From the NCBI GenBank assembly GCA_024362935.1, contig JANCRA010000003.1:2718001-2782000 (forward strand): a DNA stretch of 64,000 bases, given 5' to 3'. This stretch comes from Setophaga petechia (taxonomy: Eukaryota > Chordata > Aves > Passeriformes > Parulidae). The translations under genes were made by a program, and so were the position numbers. The notes under the pieces are model-generated. The model was not told where the DNA came from. It saw only the letters and a program-made list of their open reading frames with translations, and searched no databases. Positions 49,327 through 62,804 of the stretch are shown piece after piece; within the stretch, counting starts at the first letter, position 1, and every line of letters starts with the position of its first letter.

Positions 49327-52300
49327 ACCCGTCCGGAGGAGAAGCCGGGAGAGCTCCTCTGGGAATGAATGGAGGGCACTCGCGGAGCCGGGGCTTGTCC
49401 TTGCATGCCTGTGCCGCAGACGCGCAGCTCGGTGTATGTCTGCAGGTACACAGGTGTGTTCCTTCACGCATCTGTTTGTGTCCCTCTGCTTCGCATTTGC
49501 TGTTCCTTGGGACCCTGAGGACCCTCAGCTGTCGTAACTTGAGGGTGAGAACGCTGTAGTCTCTCTTGTGGGGTCTCTCCTCATGTTTGTAAATGAACGG
49601 AGACAAGAACTGTAATACGTAACTTGCAAACGACACCAGCAAATTCACACAAAGGTGTTCCTCCCTCCTTTTGCTCAGCACACAGAGGCGCACTGGGAGA
49701 CTCGGATACCTGGCTTGGATGTATTTCTGCCCAGCTCTACACATGCTTGCACAATAGTTTGATGTGTGCATGCGGATTTCTTTGACTTAGCAGAATGGCA
49801 GGACTAGTCTTGTGTCTGTTATGTGCACTGCTGCTCTGGGTCAGTGCAGTTTCACTCTGAGCTAATTCTAGGTTATTTTCTGGTAAATATCACTTGTATG
49901 CAGCCCAGAGAACCTCATTTATGGATTAGTTCTGATGGTGACAGAAACAGTACGGTCTCTAAGGCTGTACCTTTGCTTCCAATCTTGTAAAGGGGGACGA
50001 GGTTACTGCATTGATCCAGACAGTTTGCTGGTAAGAGTTAGTTTAATAAAAAAGGGCATTTATTCTGAGTGGAGAAGGTGCAGAAGAGCTGAGGATGTTC
50101 ACGGCTGTGATGGGTATAAACTTTTTGAGGCTGAGGAGTTCAGGATATGCCGCGGTCAGATAACCACCACAATAAAAACAGATGTTGAGACTGACAGTGT
50201 AGAGAACAGATAAACATCTTGATCCTATCACTGGGGAGAATGCTGGGACTTTCTGCTCTCAGCCTGTGTCTGTGGCTGAGGTGTGATGCTGCACCTTTGG
50301 GGTGATAACAGACAATGATTAATTAATGTATATTGGGGCCATTTAGTTAGATACCTTATGGATAGCTGTGAGGTTTGTGCACTGGAGGTGTTCTCTCTCA
50401 GACAGTCCCTGATGCAGTTTTTGGGTCAGACAGAAAGGTCCCAGCAATTCTCCAATGACTTAGCTGAGGAGTTCCTCCTGACAGCCCAGCCAGAGCTCAG
50501 GGCATGGGCTTTGCCTGGTGGATGCATGCCCAGCTTCCCAGGCTACCTGTGCCCCTGGAATGTATCTGCTCTGCTCCTGGGATTTGTGCTAAACCAGGTT
50601 CAAATACAGCACAGACCTCATAGGCAAGGCAGAGGAGTGAGCTGGGGATAGAACTATGAGGTTTTGAGGGTTTTCCTGATGTTTGAGTTGCTGGGGGTGT
50701 TTGCTATTGAGAGAGGCCCAGTCCTATAAGGAGGCTGGAGTCCTGGTCACACTGGAGCTGGTGACATGTGGGCTGGGACTGCTCTGCTGCAAAGGTGGTG
50801 GCCTTATTTACATTACTAAAATACCTGTCATAATACTGCTGCTGGTGTGGATGCATGTATATTGCTTCCATTTAGTCCATCCTGCAGTGCTGAGTTTTAG
50901 GGCAGATGCAGACTGTGGCCTGAAATATTCATCTGGTGGTGAGACAAAAGTTTCTAATCCTTGCAGGATAGACATGTGTTTTATGAACTGCTGCACCTGT
51001 GAGCTGATGGGTACAGTGGGGTGGGAAATCAGTGAATTCTTTTATCTAGATTGATGTAAACTGGTTTTATATCAGGGCATGCAGACAGAGGTTAAGAGCT
51101 GCTGCTCTCCCTTTAAATGAATTTCTGAAACTTACAGCTGGGGTGGATTTAGAGGGGAATGAGCAAATGTTTGCCTTCTGTTGCCTTTCTCTCTCTCCTC
51201 CCTTCTGATTTGCTTTGTTAGCATCTCGCATAGCGTGCAGCCTGGATCACATGATGACAGGGAACAGCATCTTGCCCTGATAATTTAATATGTCTTGATA
51301 AATCCAGCAAGGCTGTCACGGGAGTTTGTGTAATCAGAAGGAGAGGAAATGCTGGTTTGTACTAACCCAAGGTCTATGAGCTGCTGGCACAATGCAAAAC
51401 ACCACAAGGAAGTGTACATTATCTGAAACACCTCCACTCCAGAATCCTTCATTTCTGTCCTTTTTCCATCCCCAAAACAAAAGCACAGATAGGCAACTGA
51501 GGAGTGAATCGAGTGAGAGGAAAATTGGTGAATCTTCCCAAGTTTAACCTGGCTTATGCTTACTTGGCTGTGCACAATTTTTCATTTTGATTTGAAATAG
51601 AACTTTTATGTTCACTTTTCCGAGACAGGTGAAACAGTATTTTGGTAAAATCCAAGTGATTAATAACAGGCAAACAGGGCAGTTGGCTGCTGTCAGCTCT
51701 CAGGCTCATGCTGCTCTGTTTATAAACATGGATTTTCTCCTGCTGGGAAAAAAAAAAAGAAGAAAGTGATTAGTTGTAACATTGTTCAGCACCTTTTGTG
51801 AGAACTGTGGGAAGTTTCAGCGAGAGGCAAGGAGGAGCAGTTGGTGTGTAAGAATTGGTGCTTCCCAGATGACTTGCAGGTACATCACTGCAATTATGAC
51901 CTGAGCACTTATGCAGATGAGTAAGTGTATGGACATGAGCTGTCTCATCAGTAATGCTTAAACACCTGAGTCATCCCACTGGGTGCTGGGGCAGTGCTCT
52001 CTGTTCATGGTGTGCTTTAAAATTCATGTTTCAGGCACTTCAAACCTGACCCTTTTCCTTCCAACCATTTGGGTTGTTTTCCAAAGTCCTTCTAGTAAAC
52101 ACATTAGCATGGTCCGGATATCTTCTAATTTGTGAGTTTGTTGTTACACACATTTGACTAATTTTCCACAGATCAAATTTGCAAGAGCATATTAACTTCC
52201 AAGATCCTTCTTGCTGTTTCCCTTTTCTTACATTAACTTGTCAGGTTTCAGCAAAGTAGTTTTTACTAACATTGTCAATTAAATGCCATGGTGCCTTCAA

Positions 52301-54433
52301 CGTGCTGTGACACAGTCACAGCTGAGCACCATCTCCCCAGTGCCATGTTCTGGCTCTGGTAGGCATTGCCTGTGTGGGTGTGAGGTTGTGCAAACCTGAA
52401 TGGTTGCATTTTACCCAGGTGTGCATGACCAGGTGCAGGGAGGGAGCTGAGCTGCCTGCTCTCTGGAGCTGTTTGCTGGGATTTACATCAGGGTTGAAAC
52501 TTGCCTCTTGAAAGCATTTAATTTTGCACTAGCCTGTGCTAGGATCTTTTTACTTCACATATGCACCTTTGAAAGGTATTATCTCCTCTTTGACTCTCTC
52601 TGAGTGCAGTATAGAATGCTGTCATGTATCAGTGAAACAAATGGAGTACTCAGTGTAGCTGAAATGGGAGATGTTTACAATACCTGAGTTCTATGTAGCA
52701 GCTGAAGTAATTTTTAACCCTGAGGAATCACTCTTTACAGATACTGAATGGCATTGTTACAAGGGAATTATTTAATCACATTTGTAAAAATTGTTGGTCC
52801 CTGGGCGGAGATGCCATAATTTGTAAGACTTTAACAAGGAGTAGACATTTAAACCTTGATCTTGAAGTAGCAAATCATGAGAGTACACTGAAGGAAATCA
52901 CATAACAGATGGGCTATAAGATTAGTGAGCCAATCACAACTTCCTGATGAGTTTGTTGCTCGTGTGCAGGAAGAGATTAAGCCAGTTCTTGTGTGTTCCT
53001 TCACTTCAGCTCTTTTGCCTATATCCTTCCCTATTTTTTTTTTCTTAAGGCAGAAAGAATTGTGTTTTACCCATGTTTACATACAATTGTATTTGTTGAA
53101 TGTGAAGTTCAAGAGTTAAAAGATAAGCCACCTTCTCTCCAGAGCACCATGGCCATGAGAGAGAGGCAGGGGGCTGCAGTCAGATATATTATGTTTGCTG
53201 CTTCTTTTGGCTCCTGCTTGACTGCAGAGTTCTTTGGGTGGGCAAAAGTTGCTTCAGGAAGCCAAAATACTTTATAGCTCTTGACAGAGGATTTTGTGGT
53301 GCAATATTTTGTGTCTGCCCAACTGCAGAGATAAATTAATCTTGTAGAGGTGGAATAAGTGGTGTCTCCATCCACAGGGCAGGAGCAGGCTGGGGTGAAG
53401 TCCATTTGACTTCTGTTTCCATGCACATGACAGTGATATACATAATGCAGATCTCTGATCCTGTGAAGGTCACACTGCATATTAATTAGGCTTGAGTAAA
53501 ATGAGCTCCTTCCCTAACTTTTTAGAAACCTTAAGTTGTTTCTGTAATTGTTATTACTGATATGCAGTTACTATGTTGAATAGAACTCCTGGAGAGAAAC
53601 ACCCACCACAGAAGGTAAGATAGGTCTGAAAGCTACTGGAATTTCACATTTTCTTTCTTTCCTTTAGCATAAATCTGTCCTTTGGCCCTATAAACAACTC
53701 CTCTCGAAATGCCAATAGAGACCCCTGTACCACGACTACCTGAGAGTGCCCTGCAGCCTAAAACAAAGACTGTGATAACCAAGGGAAAAATTGTTGCTAT
53801 TTGTCAGGTGTTTAATAGTCTGTGGGGGTGTGATGCTAAAAACAGTTCTGATCAAGACAGATGAGACAGCTGACTGTCACAAAGAGCTGCACACGTACTG
53901 CCCTGTTTCAGCATCAGAACTTGAGCTACTTGGAGTCCTGTTTCTTGCTCCTCCCCAATAAACGTCCTGGCTGGCAACTGTGAGAATCCTTGGAGAACGT
54001 GGACACTTTGCTTGTGAGTGTGTTTGGCTGGGAAGATTTGACCCAAGCATGAGAAGAGCCAGTTTCCAGTGGTTGGGGCCAGCAGTGGGATGTGGGACTG
54101 CAGTTCATGTCCTGGCTTTGAACTGAGTGCAGCAAGATGTGGGTTTGGCTCTCAAGGTTTTCTGGGAGGCAGTGAAGTGACAGTGTTCCTGTCCCCTTCA
54201 AAGATGTCACTGCATTCATTGGGGGCTGTGGCTGAGAGGAGGGGAGGTGGGAATTCTGTGCCTGGAGCAGAGCCAGAATTCCAGGAGAGCAGGACAAGGC
54301 AGGACAGAGTCCAGGCAATCAGAGTCCAGGTGCTGCAGTGACCTGGAGGGAGATGGTCACATGGGTAATGGGCACCCTTTGGCTACTCCTGCCACCAAGA
54401 GCAGTGGCAGTCACCTCCAGGTGACTGGAATGA

Positions 54434-54918
54434 TGCACTGGAGTACTGCATCCATCCCTGGAGCCCCCAGTAAAAGAGGAACAGGGACTTTTTGGAGGGA
54501 GTCCAGAGGAGGCCATGTGGATGCTCAAAGGGCTGCAGCAGCTCTGCTGTGAGGACAGGCAGAGAGAGTTGGGGTTTTTCAGCTTGGAGAAGGCAAAAGG
54601 GAGGCCTTGCAGCACCTTCCAGTGCCTAAAGGGGCTAAAATAGAGCTGGAGAAGGATTTTTGGCAAAGGCATGGAGGGGCAACAAAAGAGCAATGGCTTT
54701 AAACTGCTAGAAGAGATATTTAGATTGGAGGTAAGAAAGAACTTTTTACAATGAAGGTGGCACAAGTTGCCCAGAGAAGCTGTGGATGCCCCATCCTGGG
54801 CAGTGTTCAAGACCAGGCTGGATTTGGCTTGGAGCAACCTGGTCTGGTGGGAGGTGCATGGCAGAGGGTATGGAATGAGGTGCTCTTTAAGGTCCCTTCT
54901 GTTCTGTGGATCTATCAA
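54434..54918 (+). mobile_element. CR1 LINE, about 485 bases, in PRKCH intron 1
   Basis: The segment runs from CTGCATCCATCCCTGGAGCC through TTTTTCAGCTTGGAGAAGGC, CAATGGCTTTAAACTG, AGAAGCTGTGGATGCCCCAT, TTCAAGACCAGGCTGGATTT and TTGGAGCAACCTGGTCTGG to the terminus TCTTTAAGGTCCCTTCTGTT. It is a 5'-truncated CR1 in the sense orientation of the host gene. The 199-codon minus-strand frame across it is an antisense shadow. Confidence 0.94.
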
Positions 54919-57900
54919 GCCCTTGTTGATGTGGTTGGCTGGAGTAAGGGGCTGCCTTTGATTTCAGGGGTACCTTTACATTCCCACTGACGGTGCTGTT
55001 GCTGAATCAGTTGGAAGCCCTGGTTGGAGGGAGAAGAGGCAGCCAAGGGCTGATGCCCACATTGCCTTTTGTCATGTTAGAAGCTCATGAGAAGGTGTTT
55101 GCAGACCTGCACCTGCAGCCCTGGGGGTGCTTTTTGCAGAGAGGCTGTGAGGAGGAGGAGGGGGCAGCAGGGTGACCGCAGCCCCAGTGAGCCCAGCACC
55201 CCAGGAAGCTCTGTCCCCAGCCCAGCGCCTTGATGGCCCCACCTCACCCTGTTGGTGGTTTATATTTAGCTTTTTCCACAGGTCTTTTAGTAAAGCACAT
55301 TTCACCCAGGCTGTCAGAGGCTTTTTGTTTGGAGTATTTTCTGAGTAATGATTTGGTTTCTGGCCATTTTGAGCTTATAGGCAATAAACTCTGCAGAATG
55401 GATCGTCAAGGGGGCCATTTGAGCTATTGAAATGCCATTAGAAAGTCTACTGATTTACAGGGTAATTCAATATGAAAAACATATCCCTTACTGAAGTGAA
55501 TAAGACTCCCACCCTTTCTTCACAAACTATCAAGGCTTCTTTGATGTTTTAGGCTTTAGCTATTGTGCTTTGCTAATACAGCCAGGAAATTGGGGGCCTT
55601 TTGTGTAACCATGGAGAAAAAGATGAACAGCAGAGTTGCCACATGAAATGAGTTACTGGGAGCTTTTATAAGGATTCTGGATCAGCCATTGCATCTTTTT
55701 GCCTCCCAGATTTCATCCTATTTAAGCATGCAGTTAAGACATGTCAGACCATGCTGCAAATTTAATTTCTTCTGGAGACAATGAGCAATCTTTGCTCTGA
55801 TTGCTTGCTCCACCCCTGTGCTATTTGTAGGGCCGTGCTGGACCCAGGCTGGAATTGTGGATAACTAACCTGGCGCCGTGTCCTGGTGGAGATCACCACG
55901 TGGCTGTTCCTCTCCCAAGCCATGCCCTTCTGCTGGCTGCTTGTGAGGGAAAGCCCTGCTTTACAATAATGATATCAAAGATAAAGATAAATGTGTATCT
56001 GGAACAAAGAGCATCCAGAAGCGTCCCATTAACATTGCTAAGCCACTTAGGGTAAGCCAGACAAACAACAGTATTTCTGCAATGCCAATGATACTTTTGA
56101 ATGCTTTGATATCATGAGATGCTCTCATCACTTAGGGAGGTCAATTGCTGAGGAAACCATCCTGCTTTAATTTAGGAGCCAGCACCACGAGCAGATGTGA
56201 GCCAGCTTTTGTCGCGTTTGAGCAATGCTGCGTGGGAACAAGCATCCCTCAGCAACTCCTGTGCTCTTGATACTCAGTGTCTGTCCTGGGCCCAAGGTGA
56301 TGGAAAAAATTGCTTTTTCACTGCCCCTGCAAGACCTTTTGTGCCCTTGTTGTGCTAGACCATGTAATCAATGTCTGATCTATCCCGCAGGCGGCCGGAG
56401 CAGTCTGACCGGCTGATGGCCCCTCTCCCTGGCTGCTCTGTCCTGGGGCTCCTCCTCCTGGGGCAGGCTGCAGGCAGAAGAGTTGTTCTGGTAACTCCCA
56501 GGGTTTTTTTTGGCTGGTCTTCCTTGCGAGACCCACTGCATCTCCAGAAAACCTTGTGCTCTCCAGCCCACCATTGCTCTGTGTTCAGATGCAGCCCTCA
56601 AGACAGAGATGGGATGCCTGTGACCTGTGTGGCAAATGGATGTCACACCCTGGGCTGGCTCCTCTGAGTGCTACATTGCAAAGCAACTAAGCCCCTCCTG
56701 GGGAAGATGCTGTCCTGGGCTGCAAAACCACAGGGCTTTTGGGATGCCAGGTCTGGGATAAGATTTTCTCTTGCTGGCTGGACCTCCGTGGCTCTGCATG
56801 GGAATTTCTGTGCTCCATCATGTGGTGTGGAGCTGCCCTTTGGGTCAGCACAGCTCACACAGAACTGAAACCCAGCTGCTGACACTGTGCTTACCCAGGA
56901 GCTTTGCCAGTACAAAAAAATGTTGGCAGGGGAGGAAGGAGGGAGGGAGGTATGAATCTGTTAGATGACATTGCATAAAGGCTTTTTCTTGGTGTTCACC
57001 TGCTTAGTTTTGTAAGTTTTCAGTTTTGTGAGTGAATTGGTTGTATTGGTAGTGATACAGTGGCAGCTCTCCAGACTCCTTCCAGGAGGGATCTCCTTTC
57101 TGTGGAACAGGCAGGAGATGAAGTATTGGTGCAGAAGCACAAGCTGGGCAGCTTTAGTAGCTGACTTCAGTTTGTGAAATGGGAGATAGAATAAATCTAT
57201 TTTTTTAACCAACATGAGAATACTATTTAGGCCTTAGTGGAATTTCTCTCTTATTTTTATTTTTTTACTTTTTATTGCAGTACAGATATTTCTGTCAAAA
57301 TGGGGAGAGGAGGAAAATGCATCCATGCAGGACACGTTTCTAAATGTGTGATTTGCTGTGTGAGTGTTGCATGTCTGCTGTATGTTTAAATAAAGGTCAG
57401 TACAATCATTTGCAGTGTGAAATCACTTATCAGATTAGTAGAGCCCAGTAATCTCTCAAAATGAGGCAGTAAAGGACAGGATGTGAGAAATAGACTGTGG
57501 GTCTCTGCTGTCCCAGGACTTTACATCTAATAGTAAGAATCACCGTGACAGATTGTCTGATAACGTGCATCCAGGGCTGAGGAGAGGTTTGAGCTGGTAC
57601 CTCCATATCTGACACTGTGTGTTTTTCCTGCCTTTCTCTTGTATATTCTATGTTAGCCATTCTCAGAGACAGGATTTTGACTTGCCAGCTGGTCTCATTT
57701 GGTGTGAAAAAGCAGCTCACACCTCTCTAACACCACCCCTGGTTTCTAGCTCTCTCTCACACTCTGGTCTGCTCTGTGGTTTTTGTTTTGCCTTTGCTTG
57801 TTTCTTTTTTTTTTTAAATTCCTTGCAATCAGTCTGCATTTTAGCATAGCACAGTGTTTTGCATGTTTTTTCATGAGTACTTTTAATTTTACTCTGTCGT

Positions 57901-60602
57901 GTAAGCAAGACATCCCTTGGAAATTAAATTCTTCATGTACATCTCCACTTGCTAAATTTAGTATCTTAAACCTCCTATGATAGCAGTGATATCTTAGTTT
58001 GGGAAACCTTTTGTCATTTTTTGATAGAAAAATGTTTGGGAATCCTTCACAGCCTTATAGATGCTGTAGTGGGTTCAAGCAGGACCAGTGGTGCTGGGTG
58101 CTGTGGGTGTGTCAGAAGGAGAAGTGCACTGTCAGAGGGATCATTCAGGGTTGTGGCAGCTCTCTGGAACTGGCTGGCTCCACAGTCAGGATGGGAAATA
58201 GGATGACAGTTTAACTGTGACAGTAAAAGTCAGCATGGGATGTCTGTGCTCCAAAGTGCTTTTATCAGACAAAATAGTGGCAAATCAATGCTGTCTCTGA
58301 TAGCATTGGAACTGGCTTGTCAATGTGTGACTTAGGTCCTGCAGGGATTCTCTCCACCTAGACTGGTCAGTGTGCTCACTCCATGCTAAATGTATTCAGT
58401 TCTGGGCTTTGCTCCTTCAGAATAACAAAGGTTGTTTAAATCAGGAATGACTAATGCAAGACTAGCTGGTCCTGTTTGAATTGCTGCTTTGTCCTGCATT
58501 TGCTTTCTTGGTAAACAAGGACGTATGGCTTGTTGGCCATTTCCCCAGGGCTGAAGAGCAGAGGAGAAATAGAGTTCCAAGAAGTGAAATTTGGGATTGA
58601 TTTACTGCATGATTTCTTTTATCTCATATCCTTCAATTCTTTTACATTTTGCATGCTTTAAATGTTATCCTTCCCTCACATGTAAAATGGCACATACATG
58701 AAGCTCTCCATACCTCACTTCTTTCTGGCATCAATTTTTAATAACATCAATGTGAAAGTTGCCACCTTCCTTTCTCACTTGTTTTTAAACAGTTTGCCTG
58801 TGTTTTCTGTGAGATTCCAGCAGAACAGGAGCCTGGTGTTTGCTTCTGCTGTTGCTTGTGAGGTTCACATCAGTAGATTCCCCATGGTGTCGATGGAATT
58901 ACACTGCCAGCTTTGCATTGGCTAATTGGGAGAAGATCTGGACACATTTCCTTCCCCCTTCATGCATGCAGCAGGAGTTGATAATGATGGCAGGGTTGTA
59001 CATTATTTATTGGGCACAGTGAGTGCCCATGGTGCTCTGAGAAAGAGGAAGGAATTGGCTTCCGTCAATGAGTTTATTATCTAGGTCATTCACAGACTGA
59101 GGCATCTCACATTAATGTATTCAATGAAAATTTATTCTCTGAGGCAGTTTGCTCCTGAGCCTGAAGAAGATAAACCATGTGAGGAAATGTTCCTGTGCAG
59201 TCCCAATCCATGGTGGGATTTCTTGTCAAAGCTGCTCATTGGAACACACTGCTAATACAAAAACTACAGGGCTTTGTGTAGGGTGAGCCTCCATCTCCTA
59301 ATAGGGCTTGGTGGGAGTATTGCTGCTGATAATCAGTTTTCTACATGGAGCCCCATGCTTATCACTTCATTACCTGTTTACTCAGTAGCAGTAATAAGTC
59401 CAGCTTTGGGTACTTCCCAGGAACTGCTCACCAGACTGGTTTGTAAGGGAGGATGATTTACTGGAGATGGCTGAAAATGACCCTGCAACCAGTTTTCTTT
59501 TATAGAAGTTTGTCCCTTGTTTCTGCAAGGGACTCCTGATGTGGCAGCCAAGAAGAAATGCTGGTTTATTTAGTTTTCTTTAATGTAATGGGATGCAACT
59601 ATGGTTATTTAGTAGCTACTCTGCAAGAAACTAAGCTGTTCTCAGCTTAGAGTGGAGCAGAACTGGGTGGAAAAGATAAGTCATCTTCCTCTCAAAAATT
59701 AGCCCTTGTTACAGTAATCCTATCAATACCAAATGATAGTAACTCATTTTGAACCAGGTTTCAAACAATTAGCATGAGTAACATCTAGCCTGTCCTGCCA
59801 ATAGGGATGATGTTTTCCCTTGTTTCCTTAATTCTAGAAAGAAACATGTTCTGCTTTCCTCTTGCTGAAAAGTTTATCAAAACCTAGATCTTCAAATTCA
59901 TGCTCATGTCCAAGAAAGGAGCAAGGTCTAGAGCTGTTCTCATGAACCCAGATAGTGAGGCTTTATTCTTTCCTGTTAAGGGACAAAATGGGTATGATGT
60001 AGGCAAAATAAATGGTAAAGGAATAGATAAATGTTTCTTTGGCACCTTTGCACAGGTTGAGACAGATTTCTCCAGCTCTACCTAAAGCACAGTGGAATCC
60101 CCTCCCATATTTACTGTCAAGGAGCTGCCTCTCCAGGCCAAGACTCACTGGGTCCACATCCTTAGAGCTTGTCATCCTCTGGGAGTGACAGTGTTGAAAT
60201 GATGTGCAGACCCCTGGATTCTAGAGGATCAGGAATAAAGCATCAAAAATCCAGACTGTGCTGCACATCCTCCAGAGTGTTTTTGAGCCCCTTGTAGACA
60301 AAACATGTTCATGTGCTAGTATGACCCTTTCCATCTGGGCTAATACTTAGGAAGTCCTCCAATGTAGGAATGAGTTTTGTGTTTAAATGTGATTGAGCAC
60401 TTTTTTCAGCAGCCCTGTGACCTGTAGGCTCTGGCAATTTGTCCAGGGCAGATCCACGAGGGCACCCAGCAGGGTTTTGCCCTCCTGTGCCCCATGGGCA
60501 GTCACTGTGCAGCTGGAGAGGTGGAGAGCTTCCTGCTTGAGTCTCTGCTTCTTTCCTACCCCATTTCACAGCTGAGCTTGCTAAAGAAACCATCAGTCAG
60601 CA

Positions 60603-60720
60603 CGAGGCCAGTCAGTGTGGGGGGCTGCTGGCTGTGGTTTTGGAGTCGTGCGAAAGCGCCCGTCCATTGTGCTGCCTCTGCACAGGAGCGGTGGCGGCCG
60701 GAAGAAGAGGCGGGAGCGGA
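60603..60720. promoter_or_regulatory. Isolated CpG-rich patch in intron 1
   Basis: Nine CpGs fall within about 75 bases (60,647-60,720), plus one at 60,603, inside an otherwise CpG-poor intron. The patch includes CCGGAAG (60,698-60,704), an ETS/GABPA-type site, and GGCGGG (60,709-60,714), an Sp-type box. It might be an alternative intronic promoter or enhancer. It is too short to be a formal CpG island. Confidence 0.4.
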
Positions 60721-60829
60721 ATTTTGGGGCAGCTGGGGCCCTTAATCTGCTTTTGGTCAAAGCTTGATGCCAGCATGGCTTTTCCCTGTATTTTGTATCT
60801 ACCAAAAGACTTGGTTAGTGATTTATCAG

Positions 60830-61050
60830 TTCACAAAATCACAGAATGGTTTGGGTTGTAAAGGACCATGGCAGGGACACTTTCCACCAGACCAGGTTGC
60901 TCCAAGCCATGTCCAGCCTGGTCTGGAACACTACCAAGGTTGAGCCAGCCACAGCTTCTCTGAGCAAATTGTTCCAATGCCTCACATCCTCCTAGGGAAG
61001 ACTTTCTTCCTAATCTCTAATATTTACCCTCCTACAGCTTGAACTATCAT
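60830..61050 (-). mobile_element. CR1 LINE fragment, minus strand, in intron 1
   Basis: Plus-strand TCACAAAATCACAGAATGGT, TTGCTCCAAGCCATGTCCAG, CAGCCACAGCTTCTCTG and TTTACCCTCCTACAGCTTGA are the reverse complement of the CR1 tail. The 3' terminus with its short repeat is present at 60,830; the copy is 5'-truncated near 61,050. Confidence 0.9.
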
Positions 61051-62020
61051 CAACCCTGAGCTTCCCCAGCAGTTCCTGATGACCACGGTACCAAGCCCTG
61101 TTCTGAGGTTACCTGTGCTCCTCTGGATGGGTGCTGGGAGCTGTGGCTCTCCTCTCTGTCTTGGGTGAGAGTTGCTGCCTGTGGCTGCCCATCTGCAGGA
61201 CAGCAGGTTGTTGGTGCTGTGGTGTGGGACTGCCTGTGTGCTGTGGCACAGACAGGACACAATGCACATTCATTTTAGTTCTTGCTTGGCGCTGTGTCTA
61301 GCAAGGAGAAACCCTTTTGGCTGGTTATGTTCTTTCTGGTTAGCACTATCTTGGTTAAAATTCTTAGAATTGAAAGCTTTAGAAATTCTGAGAAGGAGCT
61401 TAGAACAGAGAATTGAAGCTATATCTAAAATCATCACTTGATTCATTTTAGAATTGCATGATTCTGATTTAGTCAAGAATAATATTGCAGGATCTGAGTG
61501 GATTTCTTCTGAGGAGCAAAAGATCATTCAAGTTGTCACATGTTTTGGCTTATGTGGATGTGATCTCAGAAGGTTTCTGGTGTGTCCTTGCAAGTTTGTC
61601 ATTTCCCTTTGTCATGGAGAAAGCTGTGTCTGTGATTAATACGAGGTCACTGATGTTATTTCTATATATAAATAAACTTAGTGCCAAGATACTTACCTCA
61701 GCAATGCATATGCAATACTCATTGTTTTTAAGCAATGCACTTCTTATTTTAGCAACATTTTTGAAGCTCCTGTTCCTGTTTTGGACATAAACATGAGGTG
61801 AGAAAAGAGTAACTGAGCTTGCAGGTTTTAAGTAGCCCTTGGTGTCCCTGCGTTTGGCTTCTGAAAGAGTCCTCTGAAAAAATTTTGTGACCTCAGAAAA
61901 GCTCACCAGCATTTTCTCAGTAAAAGTTTTGTGGTTCATTTCTAGGTTGACTAAACTATCTTTTTATGTGAATAGTTCTGGTCGGGGGAAATTTCATTTG
62001 CAGAAAAATTTGCAGATCTC

Positions 62021-62151
62021 TCATCTCTGGAAGTGTTCAAGGCCAGGTTGGATGGGCTTGGAGCAACCTGGTCTAGGTAAAGTATTCCTGCCTGTGGCAG
62101 TGGGGTAGGAATGAGATGATCTTTTAAGTCCATTCCAAACCATTCTGTGGA
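62021..62151 (+). mobile_element. CR1 LINE 3' end in intron 1
   Basis: TCATCTCTGGAAGTGTTCAA, GGCCAGGTTGGATGGGCTTG, GAGCAACCTGGTCTAGG and ATGAGATGATCTTTTAAGTC, ending CCATTCCAAACCATTCTGTG, form a typical short CR1 tail. Confidence 0.92.
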
Positions 62152-62679
62152 ATTTGGGTTTGCTGGTTTAGGTTTTGTTTTTTTTTTTTAATTACTCCAG
62201 TTGCACAAAAATATGCTTTTTCAGTGCCTGATAATGTTTTTTGCTGTTAACAATAAGGAATTTTTTATCTTTTGAATATATATGTGTATTTTAGCCAGTA
62301 AATGGGTAGTTGCAAAATTCTGTATACCCATAGCATTTCTTCTTCCTCCATCTCTGACAATATTAAGCAAGTGTTTCCACAGGAACAGTGCTCTTTACAA
62401 TAGACAGTGTTGTGGCTTGCTTCAAAGCCACAGCTAGAACATGTAGGTGTTTGAAGAGTACCAGATCTTTCCATCTCTCGCTGTGAATTTTCCAGTGGGT
62501 CAGTACTTGTTCAGACTTTCTATCTCAGTATCTGAAACCACCCCCCTGTTTCATGTTGCTCACGTGTGGTAATGCCCCAGAAGCCTTTCAAACTCTGCTC
62601 CTCTGCAGGAGGAGTTTTTTAGAATCACAAAAAGTTGAAATTCATGGTGCAGCCAAGATCTAGTCAGCAACTCCAGGAT

Positions 62680-62804
62680 CAGTTGTTCAAAGCCAGGCTG
62701 GACAGGGCTTGGATCAGCCTGATCTAGTGGAAGGTGTCCCTGCCCATGGCAAGAGGCTGGAACTGGATGATTGAGGTCCCTTCCAAACAAAACTGTTTCA
62801 TGAT
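62680..62804 (+). mobile_element. CR1 LINE 3' end in intron 1
   Basis: GTTCAAAGCCAGGCTGGACA, TCTAGTGGAAGGTGTCCCTG, CCCATGGCAAGAGGCTGGAA and GAGGTCCCTTCCAAACAAAA give a CR1 tail about 530 bases after the previous one and in the same orientation. The two differ at many positions, so they are separate insertions rather than a duplication. Confidence 0.92.

Larger units (their letters stand above)
48200..49420. promoter_or_regulatory. PRKCH: CpG-island promoter of PRKCH, spanning 5'UTR and exon 1
   Basis: CpG dinucleotides are rare in the flanking tens of kilobases but become very dense here, especially 48,350-48,960 and through exon 1. I see no clear TATA box, so a dispersed, Sp-factor-driven start is likely. 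GC boxes are visible at 48,622-48,629, 48,765-48,770, 48,774-48,779 and 48,810-48,815. No ATG occurs on the plus strand between 48,158 and 48,960, so the 5'UTR probably has no upstream AUG wherever transcription starts. The exact start site cannot be read from the sequence; somewhere in 48,600-48,900 is my guess. CpG-island promoters are often bidirectional, but I see no gene on the other strand. Confidence 0.88.

Noticed and set aside
48556..49467. 303-codon minus-strand frame opposite PRKCH exon 1
   Set aside because: It is the complement of the conserved C2 exon and GC-rich 5'UTR; no protein family is evident, and the plus-strand frame is clearly the real one.
54319..54918. 199-codon minus-strand frame
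   Set aside because: It is the antisense strand of a CR1 LINE copy.
56371..56667. 98-codon frame with a hydrophobic, signal-peptide-like stretch (internal MAPLPGCSVLGLLLLG)
   Set aside because: Leader-like Leu runs arise readily from CTG-rich DNA; there is no mature domain, and it lies in an intron. Worth noting only if transcripts are found.
62021..62804. Possible tandem duplication of CR1 tails
   Set aside because: The two CR1 tails differ at many positions and have different flanks, so they are independent insertions.
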